From the IMG/VR virus record IMGVR_UViG_3300033141_000942, positions 1 through 23,078 of that record: 23,078 bases of DNA. One strand, given 5' to 3'. The notes under the pieces were generated by a model, which saw nothing but the letters and a program-made list of their open reading frames with translations, had not been told where the DNA came from and ran no database searches. Positions 15,531 to 22,089 of the stretch are shown one piece after another (the stretch's first letter is position 1; every line of letters starts with the position of its first letter). Source of the DNA: a virus. The position numbers were made by a program, and so were the translations under genes.

Positions 15531-15838
15531 TGGAAGAAGACACTATAAGATCAACTAAGAGTCAAATAGAAGAATTCAAGGAATCTTTCATATGGTTAGA
15601 TATTGTTGATGAGTTAAACAAACTATCTACCAATGCCCAACGTGAATATGATATAGTGGGGGAATCTCACGTTGATGATGAAGGGTATAAGATAGTACCT
15701 AATTCATCTGAAACATTAATTCATCTTGGAGATATAAAGGGTAGAAGAAAAGCAGTTAGTTATTTTCTAAGTATTCCTGATATCTTCTTACAAATTTTGG
15801 AGGGCCAGAAAGATGAGTCTAAACGTAAACAAACCTGA
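15530..15838 (+). CDS. Small phage protein after portal, unknown function
   Basis: A 102-residue, mostly helical, acidic protein. It opens EEDTIRSTKSQIEEFKESFIWLDIVDELNKL, a likely amphipathic helix, and ends with GDIKGRRKAVSYFLSIPDIFLQILEGQK. The plan 'F..S..W.D+..EL' followed by 'GR..A+.Y.L.+P..+L' is often seen in small proteins directly downstream of phage portal genes. It may assist portal or head assembly, but that is inferred only from place. It starts by TAATG coupling to the portal gene, and its last 26 bases overlap the next gene. Confidence 0.66.
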   Translation: MEEDTIRSTKSQIEEFKESFIWLDIVDELNKLSTNAQREYDIVGESHVDDEGYKIVPNSSETLIHLGDIKGRRKAVSYFLSIPDIFLQILEGQKDESKRKQT

Positions 15839-16274
15839 AGATCAAGTTACGGTGAGTGAACTTCCTTCGTATATTAGGGAAGACAGAGTAGCTATAAATG
15901 CTGTATCTGGAGCTGGTAATGTAGGGGATACAGTATTAGAGATTGCTGGTGGAGTTACTTCATTAACCATAGGTACTGACCTTGGTCTTTATGGCTATGA
16001 GACTGTAAAGATCTCTGGATTAGCTGCAGTGACAATAGCAACTATCCTTGGAGGCTCTGAAGGTCAGGTAAAGATATTTGTATTTCAAGATGCAAATGTT
16101 AAATTTACAGATGGAGCCAAAGCAGACGGTAAACTTTACCTCAATCACTTACCTGCATTGTCTGATTTTAGTCCACAACAAGATGATGTTATAGCATTGA
16201 TAAACATTGGAGGTGATGGAGCCTCTGAACATGGCTATTGGAAGGAATTATATAGGACTATTTCAGTCAAATAA
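15813..16274 (+). CDS. Probable virion surface/decoration protein
   Basis: A 153-residue protein rich in beta strands and small residues. It begins with PEDQVTVSELPSYIREDRVAINAV, a start seen on other phage structural proteins ('SYIRE.R.AIN'). It then has alternating Gly/Val/Thr stretches (GDTVLEIAGGVTSLTIGTDL, GLAAVTIATILGG, VKIFVFQDANVKFTDG) and ends in GYWKELYRTISV. No enzymatic motif. A GGAGGG site (15799-15804) lies eight bases before the ATG, inside the previous gene. It probably decorates the head or forms part of a fibre base. The stop shares its last A with dyad copy 4. Confidence 0.62.
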   Translation: MSLNVNKPEDQVTVSELPSYIREDRVAINAVSGAGNVGDTVLEIAGGVTSLTIGTDLGLYGYETVKISGLAAVTIATILGGSEGQVKIFVFQDANVKFTDGAKADGKLYLNHLPALSDFSPQQDDVIALINIGGDGASEHGYWKELYRTISVK

Positions 16275-16298
16275 GACCGTTTAATATTTAAACTAACT
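16274..16298 (+). promoter_or_regulatory. Repeated 25-bp dyad element, copy 4
   Basis: Left half AGACCGTTTAA, spacer TAT, right half TTAAACTAACT. The inner 6+6 bp pair perfectly. The outer left half carries CC where copies 1, 2, 3 and 5 have TT. It begins on the last A of the upstream TAA and ends 11 bases before the scaffold ATG. Confidence 0.72.
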
Positions 16299-16299
16299 T

Positions 16300-16304
16300 G
16301 GAGG
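16300..16304 (+). promoter_or_regulatory. Ribosome binding site fixing the scaffold start at 16310
   Basis: GGAGG lies five bases before ATG 16310. A longer reading from a TTG at 16298 would translate this site and the end of the dyad element, so it is rejected. Confidence 0.85.
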
Positions 16305-16309
16305 TTAGC

Positions 16310-17158
16310 ATGGACGAACATCTTAAACAGATTCAAAAGGACGTAGATGATATGAATAAGACTCTTGAAGGTCAGGTAGTTACTACTGCTCCTGGGACTG
16401 AGGTACCTAAAACTCAGGCTCCAGGAACTAATGCTCCAGGAACAGATACACCTGGCACTGATGCTCCTAAAACGGATGCCCCTAAAACAGAAGTACCATC
16501 TACAGAAGTACCTACAACTGAAGCTCCTGAGGAGAATTTTGAGGATAGACTTACGAAGGAAAATGAGGCTTTACGTAAACGAATAGAGGAAATGTCAGGA
16601 GGGCACACTAAGGCACCTGGAACGTCAGCTCCTAAAACTGCTGCACCAGGTACTGAACCGCCTATTAGTGAGTATGATTTTCTTGGTAATAAAGACTTGG
16701 ATGAACTGACAAGGGATCCTAAAGAGTTTAATAAACTACTCAATGAGATCTATGCCAAAGCTGTAAAGGATACCAAGGGAACTATGACTGAGGGAGTTCT
16801 TCGATCTATACCTGATATAGTGAAAACTAATGTACTTGCAGTTACTGAATTGAAGAAAGCCAGTGATCAATTCTACAAAGATAATGAGGATCTAGCTCCA
16901 TTTAAGAAAGTTGTAGGTATTGTATTTGAAGAACTAGCTGCCTCAAGTCCAGATAAAAAGTATAGTGAAATTCTTAATGAAGTTGCAACTGAGGCACGTA
17001 ATAGATTAGAACTCCACAGGAAAACAATTAAGGATGATAAGAACAAACATCCAAATTTGCCTAATAAAAGAAATCAACAAAGGCAAACACAAACTAAACC
17101 CAATCTCACTGGAATAGAAAAAGAGATTGATGCAATGAACGAAACACTTAATCAATAA
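16310..17158 (+). CDS. Capsid scaffold protein with mucin-like APxT repeats
   Basis: A 282-residue acidic protein just upstream of the capsid gene, likely guiding capsid assembly. Residues 1-22 form a charged helix (LKQIQKDVDDMNKTLEG). Residues 27-76 are ten tandem pentapeptides of the form (A/V/T)P-x-T-(D/E/N/Q), the last one imperfect. About 77-96 is a coiled coil (EDRLTKENEALRKRIEEM). Residues 102-116 add three more pentapeptides. About 125-240 is helical (FLGNKDLDELTRDPKEF and onward). A basic, Gln/Asn-rich linker (about 240-264) leads to the last helix, LTGIEKEIDAMNETLNQ (266-282), typical of scaffold C-termini. That last helix resembles the first one (8 of 15 identical). The repeats are unusual for a scaffold, which is normally removed from the mature head. 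If this is instead a retained head protein, the repeats could be exposed on the surface. Confidence 0.76.
   Translation: MDEHLKQIQKDVDDMNKTLEGQVVTTAPGTEVPKTQAPGTNAPGTDTPGTDAPKTDAPKTEVPSTEVPTTEAPEENFEDRLTKENEALRKRIEEMSGGHTKAPGTSAPKTAAPGTEPPISEYDFLGNKDLDELTRDPKEFNKLLNEIYAKAVKDTKGTMTEGVLRSIPDIVKTNVLAVTELKKASDQFYKDNEDLAPFKKVVGIVFEELAASSPDKKYSEILNEVATEARNRLELHRKTIKDDKNKHPNLPNKRNQQRQTQTKPNLTGIEKEIDAMNETLNQ
16388..16537 (+). repeat. Ten tandem APxT-type pentapeptide codon repeats
   Basis: Fifteen-base units coding for (A/V/T)P(G/K/S/T)T(D/E/N/Q), ten in a row with the last unit imperfect (APEEN). Codon choice varies between units (gct/gca/gcc, cct/cca), so the array is old or selected at protein level. 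Every Thr has Pro three residues downstream in the next unit. Confidence 0.85.
16613..16657 (+). repeat. Second block of three APxT pentapeptide repeats
   Basis: Three more units (APGTS, APKTA, APGTE), separated from the first array by a coiled-coil segment of about 25 residues in the same protein. Confidence 0.8.
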
Positions 17159-17172
17159 CGGAGGTATAACTA

Positions 17173-17598
17173 ATGTCTTTAGAAGATAGAGGAGCACAAC
17201 ACGACAAAGTTCCTGTTGACAAGTATCATGATCCTAATGCGGATTATGCTATGACTACCAGGGACTATGTAATGCGTCCTTCAGCAGATGGGGATTCAGG
17301 TGCTATTACTTTAACATTGCCACCTGTTGCTGAGGCGAAAGGTAGATTTTATTCTATCATAGTCCGCAATGCGGATGCTGTTAATACTGTTACTATCCAA
17401 GATCAAGATGACAGTGAATGTTGGATTGGTGATGTAGTACTTAACGGTAAGTGTGATCGAGCACTTTTTTACAGTGACGGTCTTGCTTGGCATCCCTTTG
17501 CAAATCCTGGTGAGTGGCCTGGAGTGAGTACAACTGTTCCACCTGGAACAACTCCTACTCCTACTACCCTAGCGCCTACTACATCAGCACCACAATAA
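17173..17598 (+). CDS. Small beta-rich head protein with Pro/Thr-rich tail
   Basis: A 141-residue protein between scaffold and capsid genes, the usual place for a head decoration protein. Residues about 40-110 form a compact beta domain (GAITLTLPPVAEAKGRFYSIIVRNADAVNTVTI, ECWIGDVVLNGKCDRALFYSDGLAWHPFA) of the kind seen in phage spike, fibre and decoration proteins. Residues 119-141 are a low-complexity tail of Pro, Thr, Ser and Ala (TTVPPG, TPTPTTLAPTTSAP), related in style to the APxT repeats of the preceding gene. GGAGG precedes the ATG by about eight bases. Likely role: binding the capsid outside, with the tail exposed. The tail would be a good O-glycosylation or adhesion segment; that is inference. 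Confidence 0.66.
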   Translation: MSLEDRGAQHDKVPVDKYHDPNADYAMTTRDYVMRPSADGDSGAITLTLPPVAEAKGRFYSIIVRNADAVNTVTIQDQDDSECWIGDVVLNGKCDRALFYSDGLAWHPFANPGEWPGVSTTVPPGTTPTPTTLAPTTSAPQ

Positions 17599-17604
17599 AC
17601 AATC

Positions 17605-17629
17605 AGATTGTTTAAAATTTAAACAATCT
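17605..17629 (+). promoter_or_regulatory. Repeated 25-bp dyad element, copy 5 (perfect palindrome)
   Basis: AGATTGTTTAAA, central A, TTTAAACAATCT: 12 bp on each side without mismatch. It lies 21 bases before the major capsid ATG, the longest spacing of the six, with CGGAGGA between. It is the only copy lying free on both sides between two genes besides copy 3. Confidence 0.75.
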
Positions 17630-17650
17630 TAACATACGGAGGAAACAACT

Positions 17651-18955
17651 ATGTTTTTAGGGATGAGAGGAACTGGTGATTGGGTTACAGGTCAAAGACC
17701 CATGAACTGGAGACAGCAAATATTGAAACTGTATCCAAATGGTATGGCTCCACTTACTGCAATCTTAAGTATGTTGAGCTCTGAGAAAGTAGATGATCCA
17801 CAGTTTCATTGGTGGACTCAGACAATGAGTTCTGTTAGTGGAGCAGTTGCTGGTATCTATACCGTTGCTGATCTGTCAGTTGCTTATACAGTTCCTGGAG
17901 CAGCTGGGAATTCAGTCTTTATTCAAACAACAGATACAAATGTCTTTAACCGTGTCAGGCAAGGCCATGAAATTCTACTTCGTGATGCTAGTGACTATCG
18001 AGTTGATGTAGTCGGAAAAGTCACTGAGGTTCATCGTGGTGCTGTTTCGGAAGTCTATGCAGTTAGACTTCTTGAAGCTGATGATAACTCACCTGACCAT
18101 AATCTTACCAACTGTGACACATTTAGAATCATCGGTAACATTAACCCTGAGGGTGGCGAGATGCCAGATGCCATTGCTCTAAACCCTGTGAAGGTTTACA
18201 ACCTTACTCAGATATTCAGAACCCCACTATCCATTACTCGAACTGCTCGAAAGACTAAGCTTCGTACTCCTGATGATTATCAGAAGGCTAAGTCCGAAGC
18301 TCTTGAAATGCACTCGTGGGAAATGGAACTTGCGTATCTCTGGGGAATTATGTCTGAGAATATCGGAGATAATGGTAAGCCTGAACGTACCACTAGAGGT
18401 CTCATCAACTTCATCCGCCAGTACGCAGCAGCTAATTGTGATGACTATACTTTGAACACTACATATGCAGGTCAGACTTGGGCAGCTGGTGGTGAAGTAT
18501 GGTTCAAGAATATGCTTGAGCAAATCTTTCGTTATGGTGCAGATGAGAAATTAGCACTTGTCGGTTCTGGTGCCTTACTAGGCATTGATGCTTTGGCAAT
18601 GACTGGTGGTCAGATTAACCTTCAACCTGCCCAGAAAACCTACGGTATGGATATCCGTAAGTGGATTACTCCTTTTGGGACTATCAACATGAAGACCCAC
18701 CCACTTTTCAGTTATGATGTTACCACTCGTCATATGATGGTTATTCTGGAGCCTAAGGAAATAGGAAATAGGTTCATCGACGATACTGCGTTCTATGGCG
18801 AATCTTCTTCGAAGTCTCATCCTGAGGGATATGGGCAAAGGAGAATTGATGGTACTAATGAGGAGTATTTGACTGAATCTGGTCTTGAATTTGGTCTGCC
18901 TCAAAAGTGTGCTGTACTTAATGGAGTTGGTCTGCCTAATGGCTTAACGCCATAA
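17651..18955 (+). CDS. Major capsid protein, SU10/DUF5309-like (HK97 fold)
   Basis: A 434-residue capsid subunit that builds the icosahedral or elongated head. Seen: N-terminal MNWRQQILKLYPNGMAPLTAILSML (18-42), a beta segment NRVRQGHEILLRDASDYRVDVVGKVTEV (100-127), and the family's clearest phrase NLTQIFRTPLSITRTARKTKLR (184-205), followed by a long helix KAKSEALEMHSWEMELAYLWG (212-232) and NGKPERTTRGLINFIRQ. This matches the SU10 major head protein family of short-tailed phages with elongated heads, and the length is in its range. GGAGG precedes the start and dyad copy 5 lies just upstream, fitting strong late expression. G+C is higher here than in the sugar-transferase genes (27 of 60 in 17941-18000 by hand count), as is common for highly expressed genes. 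Confidence 0.88.
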   Translation: MFLGMRGTGDWVTGQRPMNWRQQILKLYPNGMAPLTAILSMLSSEKVDDPQFHWWTQTMSSVSGAVAGIYTVADLSVAYTVPGAAGNSVFIQTTDTNVFNRVRQGHEILLRDASDYRVDVVGKVTEVHRGAVSEVYAVRLLEADDNSPDHNLTNCDTFRIIGNINPEGGEMPDAIALNPVKVYNLTQIFRTPLSITRTARKTKLRTPDDYQKAKSEALEMHSWEMELAYLWGIMSENIGDNGKPERTTRGLINFIRQYAAANCDDYTLNTTYAGQTWAAGGEVWFKNMLEQIFRYGADEKLALVGSGALLGIDALAMTGGQINLQPAQKTYGMDIRKWITPFGTINMKTHPLFSYDVTTRHMMVILEPKEIGNRFIDDTAFYGESSSKSHPEGYGQRRIDGTNEEYLTESGLEFGLPQKCAVLNGVGLPNGLTP

Positions 18956-18984
18956 GCTAACCTCCTGTAGACCAAGACAATTAA

Positions 18985-19707
18985 ATGAACTTACTACAAC
19001 TAAGAACAAAGTTCCGTAGAGTCTCAGGTCGCTTTGATTTAGTAAATGAAGACTTCAGTGACAATGGTGTAGACTTCTTCATTAATGAGGCAAGGAAATT
19101 TCTTGATCGAATGAATGAGACTCAAAAGTCCTGGGGTACGTGTTTTAGGTTTATTGATGTAGGACGTTACAGTGCTCAGTTCCCTTACTGTCGTGCTGTT
19201 AAGGAGGTATGGGCAGCTACCACAACTGCTAGATGGCAACTTAAGAAGAAGAATCTGCAGGATTTAATAGCTGGATATTTAACTGGGTCACCATCCAGTA
19301 GAACAACTGGAATACCACTTTACTATTCACCTGCCATAACACGTTACATTCCAGAGAATGCGGCAGCTGATACTTTCGAGGCTTTTGTCGAATGGGTAGA
19401 TATTCCTGCTGGGACTGCACATGAGTATAATTCTATAATAATAAATGTTCCTCCAAGTGAAAAGATCTCTGTTGAGGTAAAGGGATTATTTTACTCAGCT
19501 GAACTTGTTAATGAAACCGATGAAAACTATTGGTCTGTAGCCCATCCACTCCTCTTAATTATGGCTACTATGAGACAATTAGAAGTCATCAATAGAAATA
19601 CTCAAGGTGTTAATGACTGGACAGGCTCAATAACTACAGAAATGACTCAGCTTGGTTTTGATCTTGTTGAAGAACTCATTGCCGAGTCAACTGAGATGGG
19701 AGGTTAG
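18985..19707 (+). CDS. Head-to-tail adaptor (neck) protein
   Basis: A 240-residue protein directly after the capsid gene. The opening LLQLRTKFRRVSGRFDLVNEDFSDNGVDFFINEARKFLDRM is a helical phrase typical of adaptor proteins of short-tailed phages ('LR..F...SGR.DL...D..D.G...FIN...R.LD'). A beta domain follows (YSAQFPYCRAVKEVWAATTTARWQLKKKN), and the C-terminal helices (HPLLLIMATMRQLEVINRN) fit packing onto the portal ring. Likely role: closing the portal and attaching the tail. There is no convincing Shine-Dalgarno before the ATG (CAAGACAATTAA), in contrast to its neighbours, so its translation may depend on the capsid gene upstream. Confidence 0.74.
   Translation: MNLLQLRTKFRRVSGRFDLVNEDFSDNGVDFFINEARKFLDRMNETQKSWGTCFRFIDVGRYSAQFPYCRAVKEVWAATTTARWQLKKKNLQDLIAGYLTGSPSSRTTGIPLYYSPAITRYIPENAAADTFEAFVEWVDIPAGTAHEYNSIIINVPPSEKISVEVKGLFYSAELVNETDENYWSVAHPLLLIMATMRQLEVINRNTQGVNDWTGSITTEMTQLGFDLVEELIAESTEMGG
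19698..19703 (+). promoter_or_regulatory. Ribosome binding site fixing the start at 19709
   Basis: GGGAGG lies five bases before ATG 19709 and covers the end of the adaptor gene. It shows that the longer reading from 19652 is not the natural start. Confidence 0.85.
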
Positions 19708-19708
19708 A

Positions 19709-20197
19709 ATGAAGCAACCTATATTTATTCAAAACATTCCAATAGATGAAAAGCGTATCTCATTTATTGAGAAGGTAGTAACAAGACTTGCAAGACGTAC
19801 AAAGTCACGGACATCTGCAATGGTCACACCTTATCCTATATCTGCATGTGTGAAGGGAAACATCAAGGGTAATATATTGAGGTATATGTTTCCACTTGAT
19901 GGAACTATTGATAAGGCTATAATCTCATTTGATAAAAAGCCTAAGGAGATTATATATGTAGGGGCTAAAGTGGGTGGTGAAGGTGGTATTTCATCTAAAG
20001 GATTTACCTTAGAGAAGAAACATACTTCAATGACTTTACCCTTACAAGTTAAGGCAGGAGATAAATTATCTGTTAATGTAGATGTGTCAGATAATGAAGT
20101 AGTGGATGAAATCTGGATTGCATTTACTTGGATACCTAATGTCAAAGATACAAAGTTAAAGACTATGCTTATTGAAGAATTGGAAAAGGACTTATGA
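19709..20197 (+). CDS. Beta-sandwich structural protein, unknown function
   Basis: A 162-residue protein from the ATG behind GGGAGG. Basic N-terminal part (KVVTRLARRTKSRTSAM), then a beta-rich region: GNILRYMFPLDGTIDKAIISFDKKPKEIIYVGAKVGG, FTLEKKHTSMTLPLQVKAGDKLSVNVDV, VDEIWIAFTWIP, and a short helix at the end (LKTMLIEELEKDL). The plan resembles small jelly-roll or CBM-like domains found in phage necks and tails. Its TGA overlaps the next ATG (ATGA), so it is coupled to the propeller protein and is probably a partner in the tail structure. I cannot name a family. Confidence 0.64.
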   Translation: MKQPIFIQNIPIDEKRISFIEKVVTRLARRTKSRTSAMVTPYPISACVKGNIKGNILRYMFPLDGTIDKAIISFDKKPKEIIYVGAKVGGEGGISSKGFTLEKKHTSMTLPLQVKAGDKLSVNVDVSDNEVVDEIWIAFTWIPNVKDTKLKTMLIEELEKDL

Positions 20198-21612
20198 GAG
20201 AATATGAACTTATCATAGATGAGGGTATAAGAAAAGGCCTTAGTCCTGAAAGATCTATTCCAATGAATGAGGATTGGTTATGGCAGACTCTTGGATTTAG
20301 GATTGGTAAGGCAGGCCTTGAAGGGTATGTAATCTGTAATGATGATCCACTTATTGGTGTAGTTGATATAGATTACTCTTGGCCTTTTCCTCAATTCATT
20401 GTAGGTGAGAGGTATAACTTTTTAATCTCCAGAGATTCAATAGTTGACCTTGAAGATAATGTATATTTAATATCAGATGATTATGTGGCTACTCACATAT
20501 TTGACATAGACCAATTAACCTTTGGCACTGGGACTTTAATGGAAGTTGCAGACTTCGGTGAGTATGCCTTTATGACTAATGGAGTTATAATGATCTATTG
20601 GGATACTGGACTTGCCGACTGGCATGAGATTATAGCAAGTGCAACTATCCCTATGATGAGAACTATATGTAACTTCAAAGGTCAAGCAGTAGGCGGGAAC
20701 ATAGTAAGTGCATGGCATGACTGTGATGAGAAGTCATATGTATGGTCTAAGATTGGCGAGATGGACTTTACACCTGATAGACGGAATACCTCAGGTTATC
20801 GTAGAGATCCTTATGGCGGGGAAGTCTATCATGTGAGAAGACTTGGAGACCAGGTAGTTGGTTATTCATCTAAGGGAATTACTCTCATGACGCCTGTCAG
20901 TGAGCCTGCTGCAACTTTTGGGTTTGGTGAAATGGATGATGTAGGACTTATTAACATGGGAGCTATGGATGGTGATCTTAGACGTCATGTTTATGTGGGG
21001 TCTGACTATATACTGCGAGATATCTCACTGCAAGGAGAACTAGTAAAGAAATATGATGTTAGGGAACTTGGATATTATAGATACATGAAGGAACTTGAAG
21101 GTGAAGATATTATAGTTAAATATGATAGAATTAAGAAGGACTTTTACATAGGTAATAGTACAAAGACTTACTTACTTTCACCTTATGGTTTGACGGAAGT
21201 CCCACAGCATCCTTCTGCTTTATGGACTATGAGTAACTATGATGAAGAGACTACCATGTTACCTAATACAGTGGATGACTATACGCCTTCAATCACATCT
21301 TCAATATTCGACTTTGGGTATAGAGGACAGAAGACTATATTCTCAGTGGAATCAGATGCATTGATTACCTTTGGTGCTAAAGCATTAATTGGATGGGCTA
21401 ATACATTAGCTGTCTGGGGATATACAAATGAAGTATCTTTAAACAATGAAGGTATAGCAGCTGTCATTGTATCAGGTAATGAATTTGTAGTTAAGTTAAA
21501 CTTTGATTATGTTGGAGGTACTTTACCTATAAAGTATATAAAGGTTCGTTACAAGATGACTGACTTACGAGGAATTCGGGGCATCTATGCTCCACCTCTA
21601 CGAGGACAATAA
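20194..21612 (+). CDS. Beta-propeller-like tail nozzle / DNA-stabilisation protein
   Basis: A 472-residue protein. Most of it is built of repeating four-strand units with aromatic and Gly turns: GERYNFLISRDSIVDLEDNVYLIS, GEYAFMTNGVIMIYWD, GQAVGGNIVSAWHD, HVRRLGDQVVGYSSKGITLMTP, HVYVGSDYILRDISLQG, KDFYIGNSTKTYLLSPYGL. A final beta domain follows (FDFGYRGQKTIFSVESD to IKVRYKMTDLRGIRGIYAPPLRG). This is the architecture of propeller proteins in short-tailed phages, such as P22 gp10 or T7 gp12 counterparts, that extend the tail below the adaptor and keep DNA inside. The order adaptor, small beta-protein, propeller protein fits. ATGA overlap upstream, TAATG overlap downstream. The exact counterpart is uncertain. 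Confidence 0.7.
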   Translation: MREYELIIDEGIRKGLSPERSIPMNEDWLWQTLGFRIGKAGLEGYVICNDDPLIGVVDIDYSWPFPQFIVGERYNFLISRDSIVDLEDNVYLISDDYVATHIFDIDQLTFGTGTLMEVADFGEYAFMTNGVIMIYWDTGLADWHEIIASATIPMMRTICNFKGQAVGGNIVSAWHDCDEKSYVWSKIGEMDFTPDRRNTSGYRRDPYGGEVYHVRRLGDQVVGYSSKGITLMTPVSEPAATFGFGEMDDVGLINMGAMDGDLRRHVYVGSDYILRDISLQGELVKKYDVRELGYYRYMKELEGEDIIVKYDRIKKDFYIGNSTKTYLLSPYGLTEVPQHPSALWTMSNYDEETTMLPNTVDDYTPSITSSIFDFGYRGQKTIFSVESDALITFGAKALIGWANTLAVWGYTNEVSLNNEGIAAVIVSGNEFVVKLNFDYVGGTLPIKYIKVRYKMTDLRGIRGIYAPPLRGQ

Positions 21613-22082
21613 TGTTAACACAACTAATACCTGACCAGGTATCTAAATTCTGGGATGTAATAAAGTATGGTATTGAGGAATCATTACCTCCTATTGTGAG
21701 TGAACATCCTGACAGGATGAATAGAATTCTATCTTCATTGCTGTGTTATAAGATTCAATGTTGGGTCTCGTATACAAGGAGTGATACCACTAAGTTTGAA
21801 GGATTAGTTCTAACGAGAGTACTATATGATGATGCTACTGATACAAGAAACTTACTTATATATTGCCTCTATGGATATAATGAGACTAACGCTCAGACTT
21901 GGACTGATGGACTATTGTCACTAGCCAAGTATGCACAGTCTAAAAGATGCAATCGGATTATAGCATATAGTGATGTCCCTTATATTGTAAGTCTAGTAGA
22001 AAAGTTAGGTGGGGAAGCTAAATATACTTTCCTCTCATTTGATACCAAACAGACCGTTCAAAATTTAAACAATCTCATGTGA
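21612..22082 (+). CDS. GNAT-like acyltransferase-fold phage protein
   Basis: A 156-residue protein. It begins IPDQVSKFWDVIKYGIEESLPPIV (6-29), then has KIQCWVSY, FEGLVLTRVLYDDATDTRNLLIYCLYGYN (a long beta pair with a hairpin), a helix TWTDGLLSLAKYAQSKRCNRIIAYSD, and VEKLGGEAKYTFLSFD. The layout (strand pair, helix, strand, then 'lGg....yt.ls.d') is that of GNAT folds as seen in a phage-specific group encoded among tail genes. The acetyl-CoA loop (R/Q-x-x-G-x-G/A) is not visible, so it may be structural and not catalytic. TAATG overlap with the propeller gene. The last nine codons are formed by dyad copy 6, so the C-terminus (TVQNLNNLM) is partly dictated by that DNA element. Confidence 0.68.
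   Translation: MLTQLIPDQVSKFWDVIKYGIEESLPPIVSEHPDRMNRILSSLLCYKIQCWVSYTRSDTTKFEGLVLTRVLYDDATDTRNLLIYCLYGYNETNAQTWTDGLLSLAKYAQSKRCNRIIAYSDVPYIVSLVEKLGGEAKYTFLSFDTKQTVQNLNNLM
22051..22075 (+). promoter_or_regulatory. Repeated 25-bp dyad element, copy 6, inside a coding end
   Basis: Left half AGACCGTTCAA, spacer AAT, right half TTAAACAATCT; one mismatch in the inner stem (C instead of T). It lies within the last codons of the GNAT-like gene and 14 bases before the ATG at 22090. Its presence inside coding sequence while keeping 23 or so of the consensus positions argues for selection on the DNA or RNA. Confidence 0.7.
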
Positions 22083-22089
22083 GGTCTAT

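Noticed and set aside
16298-16309. TTG start for the scaffold
   Set aside because: It would translate the GGAGG site and the end of dyad copy 4. ATG 16310 has ideal spacing and begins a clean helix.
19652-19708. Longer start for the 162-aa protein
   Set aside because: It lies deep in the adaptor gene, while GGGAGG directs translation to ATG 19709.
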